DNA of 64,000 bases from Glaciecola sp047250385 (GTDB lineage: Bacteria; Pseudomonadota; Gammaproteobacteria; Enterobacterales; Alteromonadaceae): contig NZ_JBLBVM010000043.1 of NCBI RefSeq assembly GCF_047250385.1, positions 56,904 through 120,903 of the forward strand, written 5' to 3'. Position 1 is the first letter of the stretch, and each line of letters begins with the position of its first letter. The translations under genes and the position numbers were made by a program. A model generated the notes under the pieces. It saw only the letters and a program-made list of their open reading frames with translations. It was not told the DNA's origin and made no database searches. This document shows, one piece after another, positions 26,781 through 35,110 of this stretch.

Positions 26781-27605
26781 TTATTGCCTAGCTAATCGTG
26801 CGTCCTGATAGGGCGCTTCAAAATTAGAACGAAATGGATTGATGTCCAATCCGCCACGTCGTGTGTATCGAGCATAAACCGTCAGCTTATCTGGTTTACA
26901 TTGTTGTAAAATATCATAAAAAATACGTTCAACACATTGTTCGTGAAACTCGTTGTGTTGTCTGAATGAGATTAGGTAGCGTAGTAAACCTTCATGCGAA
27001 ATTGGGCTGCCCGAGTACTTAATGAGAATGCTACCCCAATCTGGCTGATTAGTAATTAAACAATTCGACTTTAGCAAATGGCTTACTAAGGTCTCAGACA
27101 CCTCAGTTGCTGAAACATCGGCAGCATCTGGCTTCAACAATTCAGGTGTAATATCAAAGTCGGTGATTTCAATATCTAGTTCATCAATGCATGTGCCAGA
27201 AAAAGCGCCAAATTGGATCTCATCGAATTCGCTCGACGGTATCACATGCACAACTACTTCGGCACCTGCACATTCGCTCAGGTCTTTCTGAAGCACCTGG
27301 CTAACATCATCAATACTGACAAACTTGCTTTGATTCAAGCTATTCAAATACAGCTTAAAAGACTTCGACTCAATTAAGTTAGGTGAAGTAATTGGCACTT
27401 CACAGCGTAAAATAGCCACTTGCGGTTTACCCTTGGCATTCAACCATGAGAGTTCGTAACCGTTCCAAATATCAGTTCCGTGGAAGGGCAGGTCTGTAGG
27501 CAGTTTAATTGTGTCGCGGCTCATTGAGCGAGGCACACCTTGCAACAAGCTATTGTCGTATTCTTGGGCGTATTCTACTTTTTTGCCAAGTGATAAATGT
27601 TCCAA
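26781..27605 (-). CDS. queF: NADPH-dependent 7-cyano-7-deazaguanine reductase
   Basis: The 274-residue protein is the long YqcD/QueF type, with an N-terminal half resembling the second (tandem T-fold). The reactive-Cys region is LLKSNCLITNQPDWGS near residue 195, with later motifs FHEQCVERIFYDI and TRRGGLDINPFRSN. It reduces preQ0 to preQ1 for queuosine in tRNA. The start is TTG with TAGGAG upstream. Neighbours ppnN and syd match the E. coli order. Confidence 0.94.
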   Translation of the reverse strand: MEHLSLGKKVEYAQEYDNSLLQGVPRSMSRDTIKLPTDLPFHGTDIWNGYELSWLNAKGKPQVAILRCEVPITSPNLIESKSFKLYLNSLNQSKFVSIDDVSQVLQKDLSECAGAEVVVHVIPSSEFDEIQFGAFSGTCIDELDIEITDFDITPELLKPDAADVSATEVSETLVSHLLKSNCLITNQPDWGSILIKYSGSPISHEGLLRYLISFRQHNEFHEQCVERIFYDILQQCKPDKLTVYARYTRRGGLDINPFRSNFEAPYQDARLARQ

Positions 27606-27857
27606 TGATGTCTCCTATGGGCATCGAAAAAATCTTAATTAAAATTCATTTGAAGTTTGTGGCTCTGTGTTAGTAAAACGGCTAAATATATTGAGTGGCG
27701 GTTTTAGCAACAAAGCTATACTTCGTTAAGTGCCTAATTTATCATGTTTAGCTTGATGTCGGCACATGATGTTTTTCATTAAACAAAGTTTTTGTGTGTA
27801 AGGCATTTAATTAACCCTAATAATTACGTCGTTCTAATAAAAAAGGTGCACAAACTC

Positions 27858-28439
27858 ATGTCTACACAGATCGTTGACAGCCTCGATTCCTTCATCAACG
27901 CCTATATTGATCTTGCTGGCGATGACAAACGCGAGCTACAGACTGATTTTGATGCCGATTGGCCATCACCTTGTTTGCTGGCTACTGATGACGAACTCGC
28001 TTTATTAGCGGATGGAGATTCAACGACTTGGCGGCCGCATTTGCAAGCAGCAAGCACACACTTGGGCGATTTAGCAAAGGCACTTGAGATCAACATACAT
28101 CCAGATTTAGAAACCTTATTCTGTCGTTACTACAGCCACGACTTGCCGGCGGTTACTGACCGAGGTGAATTGGATATACTGCAAGCTTGGAATGAAGATG
28201 ATTTTGAACGTTTGCAAAAGAACCTGATTTCTCACGTGTTAATGAAACGGCGTTTGAAGCAAGCAGAAACCTTATTCTTTGCCACCACGGATCAAGAAGA
28301 CTTCATCATTGTTATGGATGTTGCCAGTGGTAAGGTAATGTTGGAACAAGTCGGTAAGGTGCCTAAAGAAGTTTTGGCAGATGATTTGCCTAGTTTTATT
28401 CAGACCCTTCGCCCGCGAGACTTAGTCTTAACCTTTTAA
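27858..28439 (+). CDS. syd: SecY-interacting protein Syd
   Basis: The 193-residue protein (ATG at 27858 with AAAGGTG upstream; a GTG at 27792 would add 22 residues) resembles Syd. The order is FINAYIDLAG, WPSPCL, a middle ETLFCRYYSHDLPA segment and a C-terminal FIIVMDVASGKVMLEQVG. Syd is a small soluble protein that binds SecY and checks translocon integrity. It is divergent from queF, as in E. coli. Its 3' end overlaps the convergent small gene at 28396-28710 by 44 bases. Confidence 0.9.
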   Translation: MSTQIVDSLDSFINAYIDLAGDDKRELQTDFDADWPSPCLLATDDELALLADGDSTTWRPHLQAASTHLGDLAKALEINIHPDLETLFCRYYSHDLPAVTDRGELDILQAWNEDDFERLQKNLISHVLMKRRLKQAETLFFATTDQEDFIIVMDVASGKVMLEQVGKVPKEVLADDLPSFIQTLRPRDLVLTF

Positions 28440-28710
28440 GTTCAGCACGTAAGCTTGCAACTTCACTTTCTAAAACGCTGACTCTGGTTGCTAAGTCTTT
28501 GGTACTTGCCTTTGGCGCCGTATTCGTTTGTGTGACGTCCTGTTTGGTAACGGTGTTCTTATTGTCTTTCCAGTAACTCAGCCCTTTTATGATGGTCGGT
28601 ATAGGAAGAGGCGACAGCAACTTCGCTTTTATCATTCCTACGCTCGGTTTCTTGCCTACTTCATCGAGGGAAATGCAGGTATTAACAACTTGTTGTAGAT
28701 CTGAGTTCAT
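28396..28710 (-). CDS. Small conserved-looking protein with possible KfrA-like N-terminus and coiled coil
   Basis: The 104-residue product is not assigned to a family with certainty. Residues about 15-50 (KKPSVGMIKAKLLSPLPIPT, then a YWK) look like the short helical DNA-binding segment of KfrA-type proteins. Residues 70-100 form a heptad-rich coiled coil (VSVLESEVASLRAELKRLR). It converges on syd with a 44-base overlap, which may give antisense contact between the mRNAs. It is transcribed away from the lipoprotein gene at 28953. Confidence 0.6.
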   Translation of the reverse strand: MNSDLQQVVNTCISLDEVGKKPSVGMIKAKLLSPLPIPTIIKGLSYWKDNKNTVTKQDVTQTNTAPKASTKDLATRVSVLESEVASLRAELKRLRLSLAGEGSE

Positions 28711-28952
28711 TGTTTTTACTAGAATTGACTAACTTATTAGCCATTCTGACCACCTTTTGGGTGAATGGAAAGGGCTTATTCAGTTACAGTTCACAATGAT
28801 TCATTTAAGATGTTGATAATGTTAGTTATTTCAATGTTGGTCTGAAACTTGTTAGTAACTTACTAAAATTGGCGAGTCGGCACTCCATTAGTCGATGGCA
28901 CTTTGCAAATTATACTTAAAAATTGAAATTTAAAATTAAAAAAGGAAAACAC

Positions 28953-29330
28953 ATGAAAGCACTACTTCTAACTTCTCTTTTGGCGGGCACATTTTTACTT
29001 AGCGGTTGCGTTATCTCAATTGACGAAGATAGTGATGATGGCTACAGAGTTTCTAGCGGAGCTAGTTGGGAAAAGAGTGAAAAAAGGAACCGTCAATATA
29101 TTGCAACTGCCAGCACTGGCGTTTCAAAAGCATCAGTTGTTGATAAGTTAGGCGCGGCGGATTTTAATGAAATGGTTAGCAATGATGGTGATTCAGTACA
29201 AGTTTTATACTATAGAACTCAACGAGTTGATGATGATGGGATTACAACTAAAAACGAATGCACGCCGCTAGTGTTTGTAAACAACAAACTTGTTGGTTGG
29301 GGCGAATTGTCTTTAGCGAAGTATCTATAA
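28953..29330 (+). CDS. Small lipoprotein with DUF3192-like domain
   Basis: The start at 28953 was chosen because AAAAGGAAAA precedes it. The 125-residue product has a lipobox LLSGC (Cys19). After an acidic linker comes a domain related to SmpA/OmlA-like folds: VSKASVVDKLGAADFNEMV, the VLYYRTQRVDDDG strand and ECTPLVFVNNKLVGWG. This matches DUF3192 lipoproteins of Vibrio and Alteromonadales. The role is unknown. A terminator-like hairpin follows. Confidence 0.8.
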   Translation: MKALLLTSLLAGTFLLSGCVISIDEDSDDGYRVSSGASWEKSEKRNRQYIATASTGVSKASVVDKLGAADFNEMVSNDGDSVQVLYYRTQRVDDDGITTKNECTPLVFVNNKLVGWGELSLAKYL

Positions 29331-29373
29331 GACTCAGCTTAATTAAAGTTTAAGCAAAACTTTTCTATTTAAG

Positions 29374-29420
29374 AAGCTGTCTAAGAAGCACATAACTTGT
29401 GACTATTAGACGGCTTTTTT
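29374..29420 (+). terminator. Probable terminator of the DUF3192 lipoprotein gene
   Basis: AAGCTGTCTAA (29374-29384) pairs with TTAGACGGCTT (29406-29416) with one G-T pair and a 21-base loop. A run of T follows. Confidence 0.6.
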
Positions 29421-29538
29421 GCATTTTAAGCACTTGAATTAGCTGTTTATGTTTCAGATCAATGGCTTTGTGTTAAAAAAATGTTAGCGTATTCTTGAGA
29501 ATGTTTTATTGTATATATAAAGCAACAAGGAACAGACT

Positions 29539-30183
29539 ATGAGCACAGCTACTTACCAACCTAATATCGATGACATCAGAGCCGTTTATTTAGGTGCCGA
29601 CGACTTGAAAGTTGCCGCATCTATTTTGTATAACGCCTATTTCGATGATCCTTTGTTTAATGACATTTTTGACGTTGAACGCGAAGGTTATGAGAGCCGT
29701 CTGCGCTCTGCTATTAGGGAAGAGCTGAATGCCTTTTGGGATGCTAAACAACCCATGATTGGTTTGTTTGAGCAAGGCCGCTTATTAGCTGTTGCTTGTC
29801 TGATTAGCCCCGATGCCGCATTTGGTGCTGGCCGATATTGGCATTGGCGTTTAAAGATGCTGTTAACCGCGGGCTTCTTAGGTACGAAACAAATGATATC
29901 TAAAGAAGAAAAGGTAAGAGAGTGTATTCCTGCGAAGGACTACCATATGTTGTCATTTATAGGCGTGCATCCTGATCACCAAGATATCGGCCTTGGCCAT
30001 ATTCTTATGCGTGGCATTGTTGGCTTGTTGCAAGAAGACAATAAGACCGAAGGTGTGGGTGTTTTTGTTACCTTAGATAAATGCTTGTCATTCTTCGTTG
30101 ATGGTCATTTTGAACTAGTGAAAGAGTTAGAAGTAGGGCAAATTACCGGTAAAGTGATGTTCAGAAAGAAGCTGGATAGCTAA
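29539..30183 (+). CDS. GNAT-family N-acetyltransferase
   Basis: The 214-residue protein has the GNAT core: AASILYNAYFDDPLF at the start, then MLSFIGVHPDHQDIGLGHILMRGI (about residues 137-160) with the acetyl-CoA loop Q-D-I-G-L-G-H. The strand GVGVFVTLDKCLSFFVDGHFELV follows. The substrate is unknown. AAGGA precedes the ATG. It is the last protein gene before the CsrB-like RNA. Confidence 0.85.
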   Translation: MSTATYQPNIDDIRAVYLGADDLKVAASILYNAYFDDPLFNDIFDVEREGYESRLRSAIREELNAFWDAKQPMIGLFEQGRLLAVACLISPDAAFGAGRYWHWRLKMLLTAGFLGTKQMISKEEKVRECIPAKDYHMLSFIGVHPDHQDIGLGHILMRGIVGLLQEDNKTEGVGVFVTLDKCLSFFVDGHFELVKELEVGQITGKVMFRKKLDS

Positions 30184-30197
30184 AGTAGGATTATATT

Positions 30198-30215
30198 TGT
30201 AAGAGATATCGTACA
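30198..30215. promoter_or_regulatory. UvrY/GacA-type binding box upstream of the CsrB-like RNA
   Basis: TGTAAGAGATATCGTACA is an imperfect 18-bp inverted repeat matching the GacA/UvrY box consensus TGTAAG-N6-CTTACA with one mismatch in the conserved half-sites. Its centre lies about 180 bases before the predicted RNA start, close to the spacing known for E. coli csrB. Activation by a BarA-UvrY-like system is inferred. Confidence 0.75.
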
Positions 30216-30375
30216 AGCATGTGAGCTAAAGAGGCTTTGTACGATAGCGTATTTCATCGAGAATTTAAAAAATCCAATCAAATCAATAACCCAAGTTATA
30301 CGTTGTACAAAAAATAACAGATCACTGTCAGCATAAAAAACTTTCGTATGTAGTAAAAATAATTCCACTTGCTAT

Positions 30376-30381
30376 TATTAT
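30376..30381 (+). promoter_or_regulatory. Predicted -10 element of the CsrB-like RNA
   Basis: TATTAT at 30376-30381 lies 7-10 bases before the GGA-rich transcript, with no good -35, as expected for an activator-dependent promoter. TTGTACAA, a perfect palindrome at 30303-30310, lies between it and the UvrY-like box. Confidence 0.45.
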
Positions 30382-30387
30382 CCCACC

Positions 30388-30690
30388 TTACGGAGACGTC
30401 TTCAGGAAGAAAGTGTCAAAGGTAAAGGAAGGTTTCAGGATGAAACTAACAGGATAGGGAAGATTAAGGACAACTTCAGGACGAAGATTTTTTGCAGGAA
30501 GGACTTGCATCAATTAAGGATTCAAGGAAAAGGGACCTACACACGGAGTGTTGCCTGCTTAGGATGAGTGGGAGAAAACGGAAAGGGGTGTAAAGGACTT
30601 TATATGGATGTTGTATAAGCAATGGAACGCTGAGAGGGATGCTCAAATTTTATAAAAAAGGCAAAAACATGATGTTTTTGCCTTTTTTAT
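30388..30690 (+). ncRNA. csrB: CsrB-family regulatory RNA sequestering CsrA
   Basis: About 300 bases without a coding frame hold about 20 GGA motifs, 12 of them AGGA. Several lie in hairpin loops, for example TTTC-AGGAT-GAAA (30433-30445) and CTTC-AGGAC-GAAG (30474-30486). CsrA binds such loops, so the RNA should titrate CsrA and relieve its repression of target mRNAs. The transcript ends in a perfect terminator. Position in the queF-syd/truC-yqcA neighbourhood is that of csrB in E. coli, and the UvrY-like box sits upstream at the expected distance. The 5' end is approximate, placed from the -10 element. Confidence 0.9.
30654..30690 (+). terminator. Rho-independent terminator of the CsrB-like RNA
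   Basis: A perfect 16-bp stem (30654-30669 with 30673-30688) surrounds a TGA loop. The arm ends in six T. Confidence 0.92.
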
Positions 30691-30711
30691 TTCTAGATTA
30701 AGTTTCCCTAC

Positions 30712-30913
30712 CGTCATTACGGCCTCACAACGTCATTACGGCCCCACAACGTCATTACGGCCTCACAACGTCATTACTGCCTCACAACGCCATTACTGCC
30801 TCACAACACCATTACTGCCTCACAACGTCATTGTTGCCCTCTAACCCTCGTCATTGTTGCCCTCTAACCCTCGTCATTGCTGCCCATCCCTCGTCATTGC
30901 TGCGAAGGCAGCA
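30712..30913 (+). repeat. Tandem 19-23 bp CGTCATT repeats, left block
   Basis: Ten units begin at 30712, 30731, 30750, 30769, 30788, 30807, 30826, 30849, 30872 and 30892. The unit is CGTCATTACGGCCTCACAA, changing to CGTCATTGTTGCCCTCTAA types. The last unit extends into a hairpin, TTGCTGC-GAAG-GCAGCAA. No spacer variety is present, so this is a simple degenerate tandem repeat, not a CRISPR array. Confidence 0.9.
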
Positions 30914-31016
30914 ATCTCCCAAAATCAACAATAAGCTTACCCGAAATGTACGACAACAAGGCGCTGGCGATTAGAATGAAGACAACGCGGAAAATGATGC
31001 GAGACAGGTTTTGGAG

Positions 31017-31125
31017 GTTGCTGCCTTCGCAGCAATGACGAGACTTGGGGCAGCAATGACGAGTAAGGGGGGAGCAATGACGAGTATAGGGGCAGCAATG
31101 ACGAGGAATGGGCTGCAATAACGAG
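31017..31125 (-). repeat. CGTCATTGCTGC repeats, right block in inverse orientation
   Basis: Five units spaced about 21 bases (GCAATGACGAG on the + strand, the last GCAATAACGAG) mirror the left block. The innermost unit again includes the GCAGCGAAGGCAGC-type hairpin, in inverse orientation. Together with 30712-30913 it brackets about 100 bases of unique DNA. Confidence 0.85.
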
Positions 31126-31146
31126 GTACGGAGCTTAGCTTACAAT

Positions 31147-31452
31147 CTAATTAATTTTATACGCTGGCAGGTTCATCTCAATCACTTTATTCCCAAAGCT
31201 TGTCATTGTGCCGATATAGGCGTCTGAGCCGCTGCTGCTAAACTCAAGTTGATACACAACTTTCCAGTCAAGCTTGCCTCGGTATGCTGAAATTCTTGTT
31301 GAACGACGCGCCAATGATAAAAACTGAAGGTTGTTTTGCTCGCAGTATTGATTGGCGTATCGAATACTAAATTCGGCTATTCCACGTAAACGCCAATATT
31401 GAAAAGCTATCCAACAGATACTCAGTAATATTACCAGCGAACCTAGGGTCAT
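31147..31452 (-). CDS. Small membrane-anchored DUF3301-like protein
   Basis: The 101-residue protein has one N-terminal transmembrane helix (residues about 3-18) followed by the DUF3301-like pattern: W-R-L-R-GIAEFSIRYANQYCEQ, an LARRSTRI segment, and YQLEFSSSGSDAYIGTM ending in a short LPAYK tail. Such proteins are encoded beside DUF3549 and truC in Shewanella and Vibrio. Function is unknown. It starts one base inside the stop codon of the preceding DUF3549 gene. Confidence 0.8.
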   Translation of the reverse strand: MTLGSLVILLSICWIAFQYWRLRGIAEFSIRYANQYCEQNNLQFLSLARRSTRISAYRGKLDWKVVYQLEFSSSGSDAYIGTMTSFGNKVIEMNLPAYKIN

Positions 31453-32498
31453 TAATTGGCGCTCTTTTGTGGTGAAACGGTTTGATACAAACTGGCGATA
31501 GCATTGGCTATATCCGTCGGTAAATCCTGCTTGCGCATTAGCGTCAGCAAGCCAATTCTTGTTTCAGGTACTTGCACTAAATCGGCATAGATACCCCTAA
31601 ATAATTGATAAGAGCTATCTTGCGCTATGACTTTCGAAAAGTAGTTCATTAACAATGTTTGATCTGTCAGTAGTCGAAAATGACGACCGGCAATAATGAC
31701 TAAACATTCCGTGTCGGGTTCACCCTCATTCAGAAGTTTGTTAATAAATGAGCTGACCTTTTGTTTATTCTGACTGCCTTTGAGTCCTCTTAGGATCATA
31801 TGCTGTATCTCGGCATACTCAGCACTACTATATAAATTGATCAGACTATCGGTGAACGCATCATCATAGGCGCTGTTTTCAAAACTACTGCACAAGGCTG
31901 TTAACACTTGAACAGGCAAGGCGGCCAAATTCTGTTCCAATGCCTTTGCAATGTCATCTGTTTCAATGTGAGCAGCTAAATCGGCAATATCCTGAAGAGC
32001 AAGCTCTTGCCATGCATCTGAAGTAGGGTTTTTAACAAACTCGATTGCTTTGTTTAAGCCATCTCTAGCGGGCAAAGCAAGATCACGACGAATAATCGCA
32101 TTGATATCCGCCAACTGTTGCTGTGAAGGCGTGAAGATAAAAGGGTTCTCTGGCAGTTGACCGCCTTTTTCCGCGCTTTTTTCTAGCTGACTGCCTAAGG
32201 CTTTCACCACTGCTTCCAAAAATTGATTACGTGCAGCTTGAACCACTAACGAACGTTCATCGATAGGCAGTTTCACAAACCAAATATATTGTTCTTGGCT
32301 TAAATTTTTGTTCCAGAAAACAACCGCGAACCAAGCTTGACCAGCACGAGGGCAGGGTACTGGTAACTTGTTATTTTCCAAGTCCAAAAATGTTTGAGCG
32401 TCCATTAGCTCAATACCGCGGCCCATATCATAAACACGATAATCGGTGCCTGCGTGCAACATAAATTCGCTGATTGTATCTATTGTGTGAGCTGTCAT
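31452..32498 (-). CDS. DUF3549-like protein
   Basis: The 348-residue soluble protein (ATG at 32498 preferred; a TTG at 32537 would add 13 residues) has TISEFMLHAGTDYRVYDMGR at the start and QAWFAVVFWNKNLSQEQYIWF near residue 75, typical of DUF3549. The C-terminal half is helical with HEAT-like character. No catalytic motif is evident. It is followed without a gap by the DUF3301-like gene, a pair kept in Alteromonadales and Vibrionales next to truC. The yqcC gene usually found in this group is not seen. Confidence 0.8.
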   Translation of the reverse strand: MTAHTIDTISEFMLHAGTDYRVYDMGRGIELMDAQTFLDLENNKLPVPCPRAGQAWFAVVFWNKNLSQEQYIWFVKLPIDERSLVVQAARNQFLEAVVKALGSQLEKSAEKGGQLPENPFIFTPSQQQLADINAIIRRDLALPARDGLNKAIEFVKNPTSDAWQELALQDIADLAAHIETDDIAKALEQNLAALPVQVLTALCSSFENSAYDDAFTDSLINLYSSAEYAEIQHMILRGLKGSQNKQKVSSFINKLLNEGEPDTECLVIIAGRHFRLLTDQTLLMNYFSKVIAQDSSYQLFRGIYADLVQVPETRIGLLTLMRKQDLPTDIANAIASLYQTVSPQKSAN

Positions 32499-32871
32499 TG
32501 GCAATATTGCTAGTGGATTTGCCGCGCATTGTACCAAGTTAGCCTGAATCTACCAACGAATGGCTGATAAAAAAGCACCTTACACTTGTGCCAATGTCAG
32601 CTTTTAGTGTTACTTTCATGCATTGATTACTCGTATTAAGAAGTGCTCTTGGTTAAACTGCACGGGCTGTGTCACTGGGCTGAGTCATTGAGCTGAATCA
32701 TTTTAATATGACGCAGTGCAAAAGTAGCTTATGTTTCGCCTTGAAACGGCAACTACGAGGCGACACTTCCAGTGGCAACAATAGCGCGGAAAAAATAGAG
32801 CGGCAACATTAACGCGGCAACAATAGCGCGGCAACATTAAATTAGATTCACATACATTCGGTAAACAAAAA
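32499..32871. other. Intergenic region between the DUF3549 gene and truC
   Basis: This 373-base gap should hold divergent promoters. No frame resembling YqcC, the usual gene upstream of truC in related genomes, is present. Its right end carries a short tandem repeat (32773-32842). Confidence 0.5.
32773..32842 (+). repeat. Degenerate GCGGCAACAATA tandem repeat upstream of truC
   Basis: Four degenerate copies of GCGGCAACAATAGC/GCGGCAACATTAAC lie at about 32773, 32800, 32813 and 32828, just before the truC start. Confidence 0.75.
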
Positions 32872-33585
32872 TTGCTTAATATTTTATATCAAGACGAAGA
32901 CATCGTTGTTGTTCACAAGCCCGCTAATATGCTGGTTCACAAGAGTATGATTGATCGTCATGAAACTGAATTTTTGATGAAGATACTACGTGATCAGATT
33001 GGGCAATACGTTTACCCGGTGCATCGTTTAGATAAACCTACTTCTGGAGTCATTTTATTTGCACTTTCGTCAGATATTGCACGTGTACTCGCTCAACAAT
33101 TTGAAGAGCATACCATTCAGAAAGAATATCATGCGGTTGTTCGTGGCTTTGCGCCAGAGTCTGCATTTATCGACTATGCTTTGAAAGAAAAGCTAGACCC
33201 GATCGCCGATAAAAAAGCGAATAAAAATAAAAAAGCTCAAGACGCGCAAACACAAATGCTAAAGCTGGGTGAGTTGGCCTTGCCTATACCAGTTGGGCGT
33301 TATCCTGGCGCTCGCTTTTCCTTGGTGAAGTTGTTCCCCAAAACAGGTAGAAAGCATCAGTTACGCAGACACATGGCCCATATTCGCCACCCCATTATAG
33401 GCGATACAACACACGGCGATGGTAAACAGAATCGATTTGCGAGGGACGTACTGCACTTCAGCAAACTCGCGCTTTGTGCAACGAAGTTGAGTTTCGTACA
33501 TCCCACAAGTGCAAAACCAATCGTTTGCGAAACGGCGTTTGAGGACGACTTTCAGGCCTTGGTAGACCGCTTTCCTAAAGCCTAA
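32872..33585 (+). CDS. truC: tRNA pseudouridine synthase C
   Basis: The 237-residue RluA-type pseudouridine synthase has the catalytic motif HRLDKPTSG (Asp near residue 55), then EKEYHAVVRG-like and GRKHQLRRHM motifs. TruC makes pseudouridine 65 in some tRNAs. It uses a TTG start with a poor Shine-Dalgarno, so expression may be low or the start uncertain. Position between the CsrB-like RNA and yqcA equals the E. coli order, except for the transporter gene inserted before yqcA. Confidence 0.9.
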   Translation: MLNILYQDEDIVVVHKPANMLVHKSMIDRHETEFLMKILRDQIGQYVYPVHRLDKPTSGVILFALSSDIARVLAQQFEEHTIQKEYHAVVRGFAPESAFIDYALKEKLDPIADKKANKNKKAQDAQTQMLKLGELALPIPVGRYPGARFSLVKLFPKTGRKHQLRRHMAHIRHPIIGDTTHGDGKQNRFARDVLHFSKLALCATKLSFVHPTSAKPIVCETAFEDDFQALVDRFPKA

Positions 33586-33616
33586 AAGGGCGCATTTAAA
33601 ACAATGATCAGAGCAC

Positions 33617-35110
33617 TTAGCTAAATACAGCCGGCGCTAACCAAACAGCAATAACGCTAAGTATCACTAAGCCAAAAAGATTAATTAACAATCCGGCTTT
33701 CACCATTTGAGGTATTTTGACTAAGCCTGAAGCGAACACGATAGCATTTGGAGCTGTTGCAACAGGCATCATAAATGCACAACTTGCAGCTAGTGTAATA
33801 GGTATACAAAGCAACAGCGGCGAGATACCTAACTCCAATGCCACAGCGGCAACAACAGGTAAAAATGTGGCGGTAGTAGCAAGGTTACTTGTTAATTCGG
33901 TAAGAAAGATAACCAAGGCTGTAGAGGCAATTACCAAGGCAAAAATACCAAAAGCATCCATATACGACAGATGACCACCTAACCAACTCGCCAAACCACT
34001 TGATGAAACAGCACTAGCTAAGGCCAAGCCACCACCAAATAATATTAATACTCCCCAAGGTAAATGGCTTACATCTTCCCAAACCATTAATTGCCCCTGT
34101 TTTTTATTGGCACTTGGCAAAATGAACAAAGCCAGTGCTGCTGTCATCACAATGCCAGTATCACTAAGAAAATTGATATCAAATGCCGTTGAGATAGGAC
34201 GACGTGTTATCCAGAATAAAACCACCAGTGCAAAAACAATCGCAACTCGCTTCTCTGCTTTTGTCATGGGCCCGAGATCACTGCGCAGTTTTGCTAAATG
34301 CTGATCCACTGAAGCATTCGCTGGAATATCAACTTTAAAACTCCAGTGAGTCAAGGAATACCAAGCCAAAGGCAATAAGCAAATCACAAGTGGCACGCCA
34401 ACTAACATCCAGTTGGCAAAGGTAATTTTGATCCCGTATTGCTCATTTAAGAAAGCTGCTAGCAAAGCATTTGGTGGCGTTCCTACTAGCGTTGCCATAC
34501 CGCCAATTGTCGCCGCATAAGCTAAGCCAAGTAACATGGCGGTTTGAAATGATTGAGTTCTTTGTGCAGATAAATGGTGGTTATTTTCTGCAATCACTTT
34601 TGCCACTGACAGCGCAATTGGCAACAGCATCATAGTGGTAGATGTATTTGTCATCCACATGGAAAGTAGCGCGGCAACGACCATAAAGCCAGCAATAAGC
34701 CGTTTTCCATCGGTTCCGGTGTAGCCAAGAATCACAAGGGCTATGCGTTTGTGCAGATGCCAACGTTCCACTGCTAACGCTAAAATGAATGCCCCTAAGA
34801 ATAGGTAAATAATCGGGTTGGCATAGGCTTCAGTCGTGTCTGAAATACTAGAGATACTTAAAAATGGGAAGGCGATAATAGGCATAAAAGCAGTCGCAGG
34901 AACTGGGATTGCTTCCGTTGCCCACCAAACTGCCATCCACAAAGCAACAGCAGCAACACTCCATGCAGCATCTGGCATAGCCGTTTGTGAACCACTAAAT
35001 ACCATCATAAGTATGAAGACTATGGGACCTACAAATAAACCAATGTATTGATATGTCGCTTTCTGATTGTTTTCCATTGCGGGTAGGTCATTTTCCATTT
35101 GCGGTCTCAT
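33617..35110 (-). CDS. DASS/SLC13-family sodium:anion symporter
   Basis: The 497-residue membrane protein has about 11-13 hydrophobic segments. DASS signatures are WMTNTSTTMMLLPIALSV (residues about 152-169), GGMATLVGTPPNALL (about 204), and the second repeat TELTSNLATTATFLPV. It would import a dicarboxylate or sulfate-type anion with sodium; the substrate cannot be read. It is convergent with truC (31-base gap) and divergent from yqcA. This gene is not part of the E. coli truC-yqcA neighbourhood, so it is an insertion in this lineage. Confidence 0.88.
   Translation of the reverse strand: MRPQMENDLPAMENNQKATYQYIGLFVGPIVFILMMVFSGSQTAMPDAAWSVAAVALWMAVWWATEAIPVPATAFMPIIAFPFLSISSISDTTEAYANPIIYLFLGAFILALAVERWHLHKRIALVILGYTGTDGKRLIAGFMVVAALLSMWMTNTSTTMMLLPIALSVAKVIAENNHHLSAQRTQSFQTAMLLGLAYAATIGGMATLVGTPPNALLAAFLNEQYGIKITFANWMLVGVPLVICLLPLAWYSLTHWSFKVDIPANASVDQHLAKLRSDLGPMTKAEKRVAIVFALVVLFWITRRPISTAFDINFLSDTGIVMTAALALFILPSANKKQGQLMVWEDVSHLPWGVLILFGGGLALASAVSSSGLASWLGGHLSYMDAFGIFALVIASTALVIFLTELTSNLATTATFLPVVAAVALELGISPLLLCIPITLAASCAFMMPVATAPNAIVFASGLVKIPQMVKAGLLINLFGLVILSVIAVWLAPAVFS

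Noticed and set aside
30712..30913. CRISPR-like look of regularly spaced repeats
   Set aside because: Units of 19-23 bases follow each other without unique spacers and no cas genes are near.
30894..31118. 75-codon minus-strand frame with repeated Arg-His-Cys-Cys and a hydrophobic tail
   Set aside because: Its first half is a translation of the CGTCATT repeat and its second half of the unique segment. There is no ribosome binding site and both ends lie in repeats.
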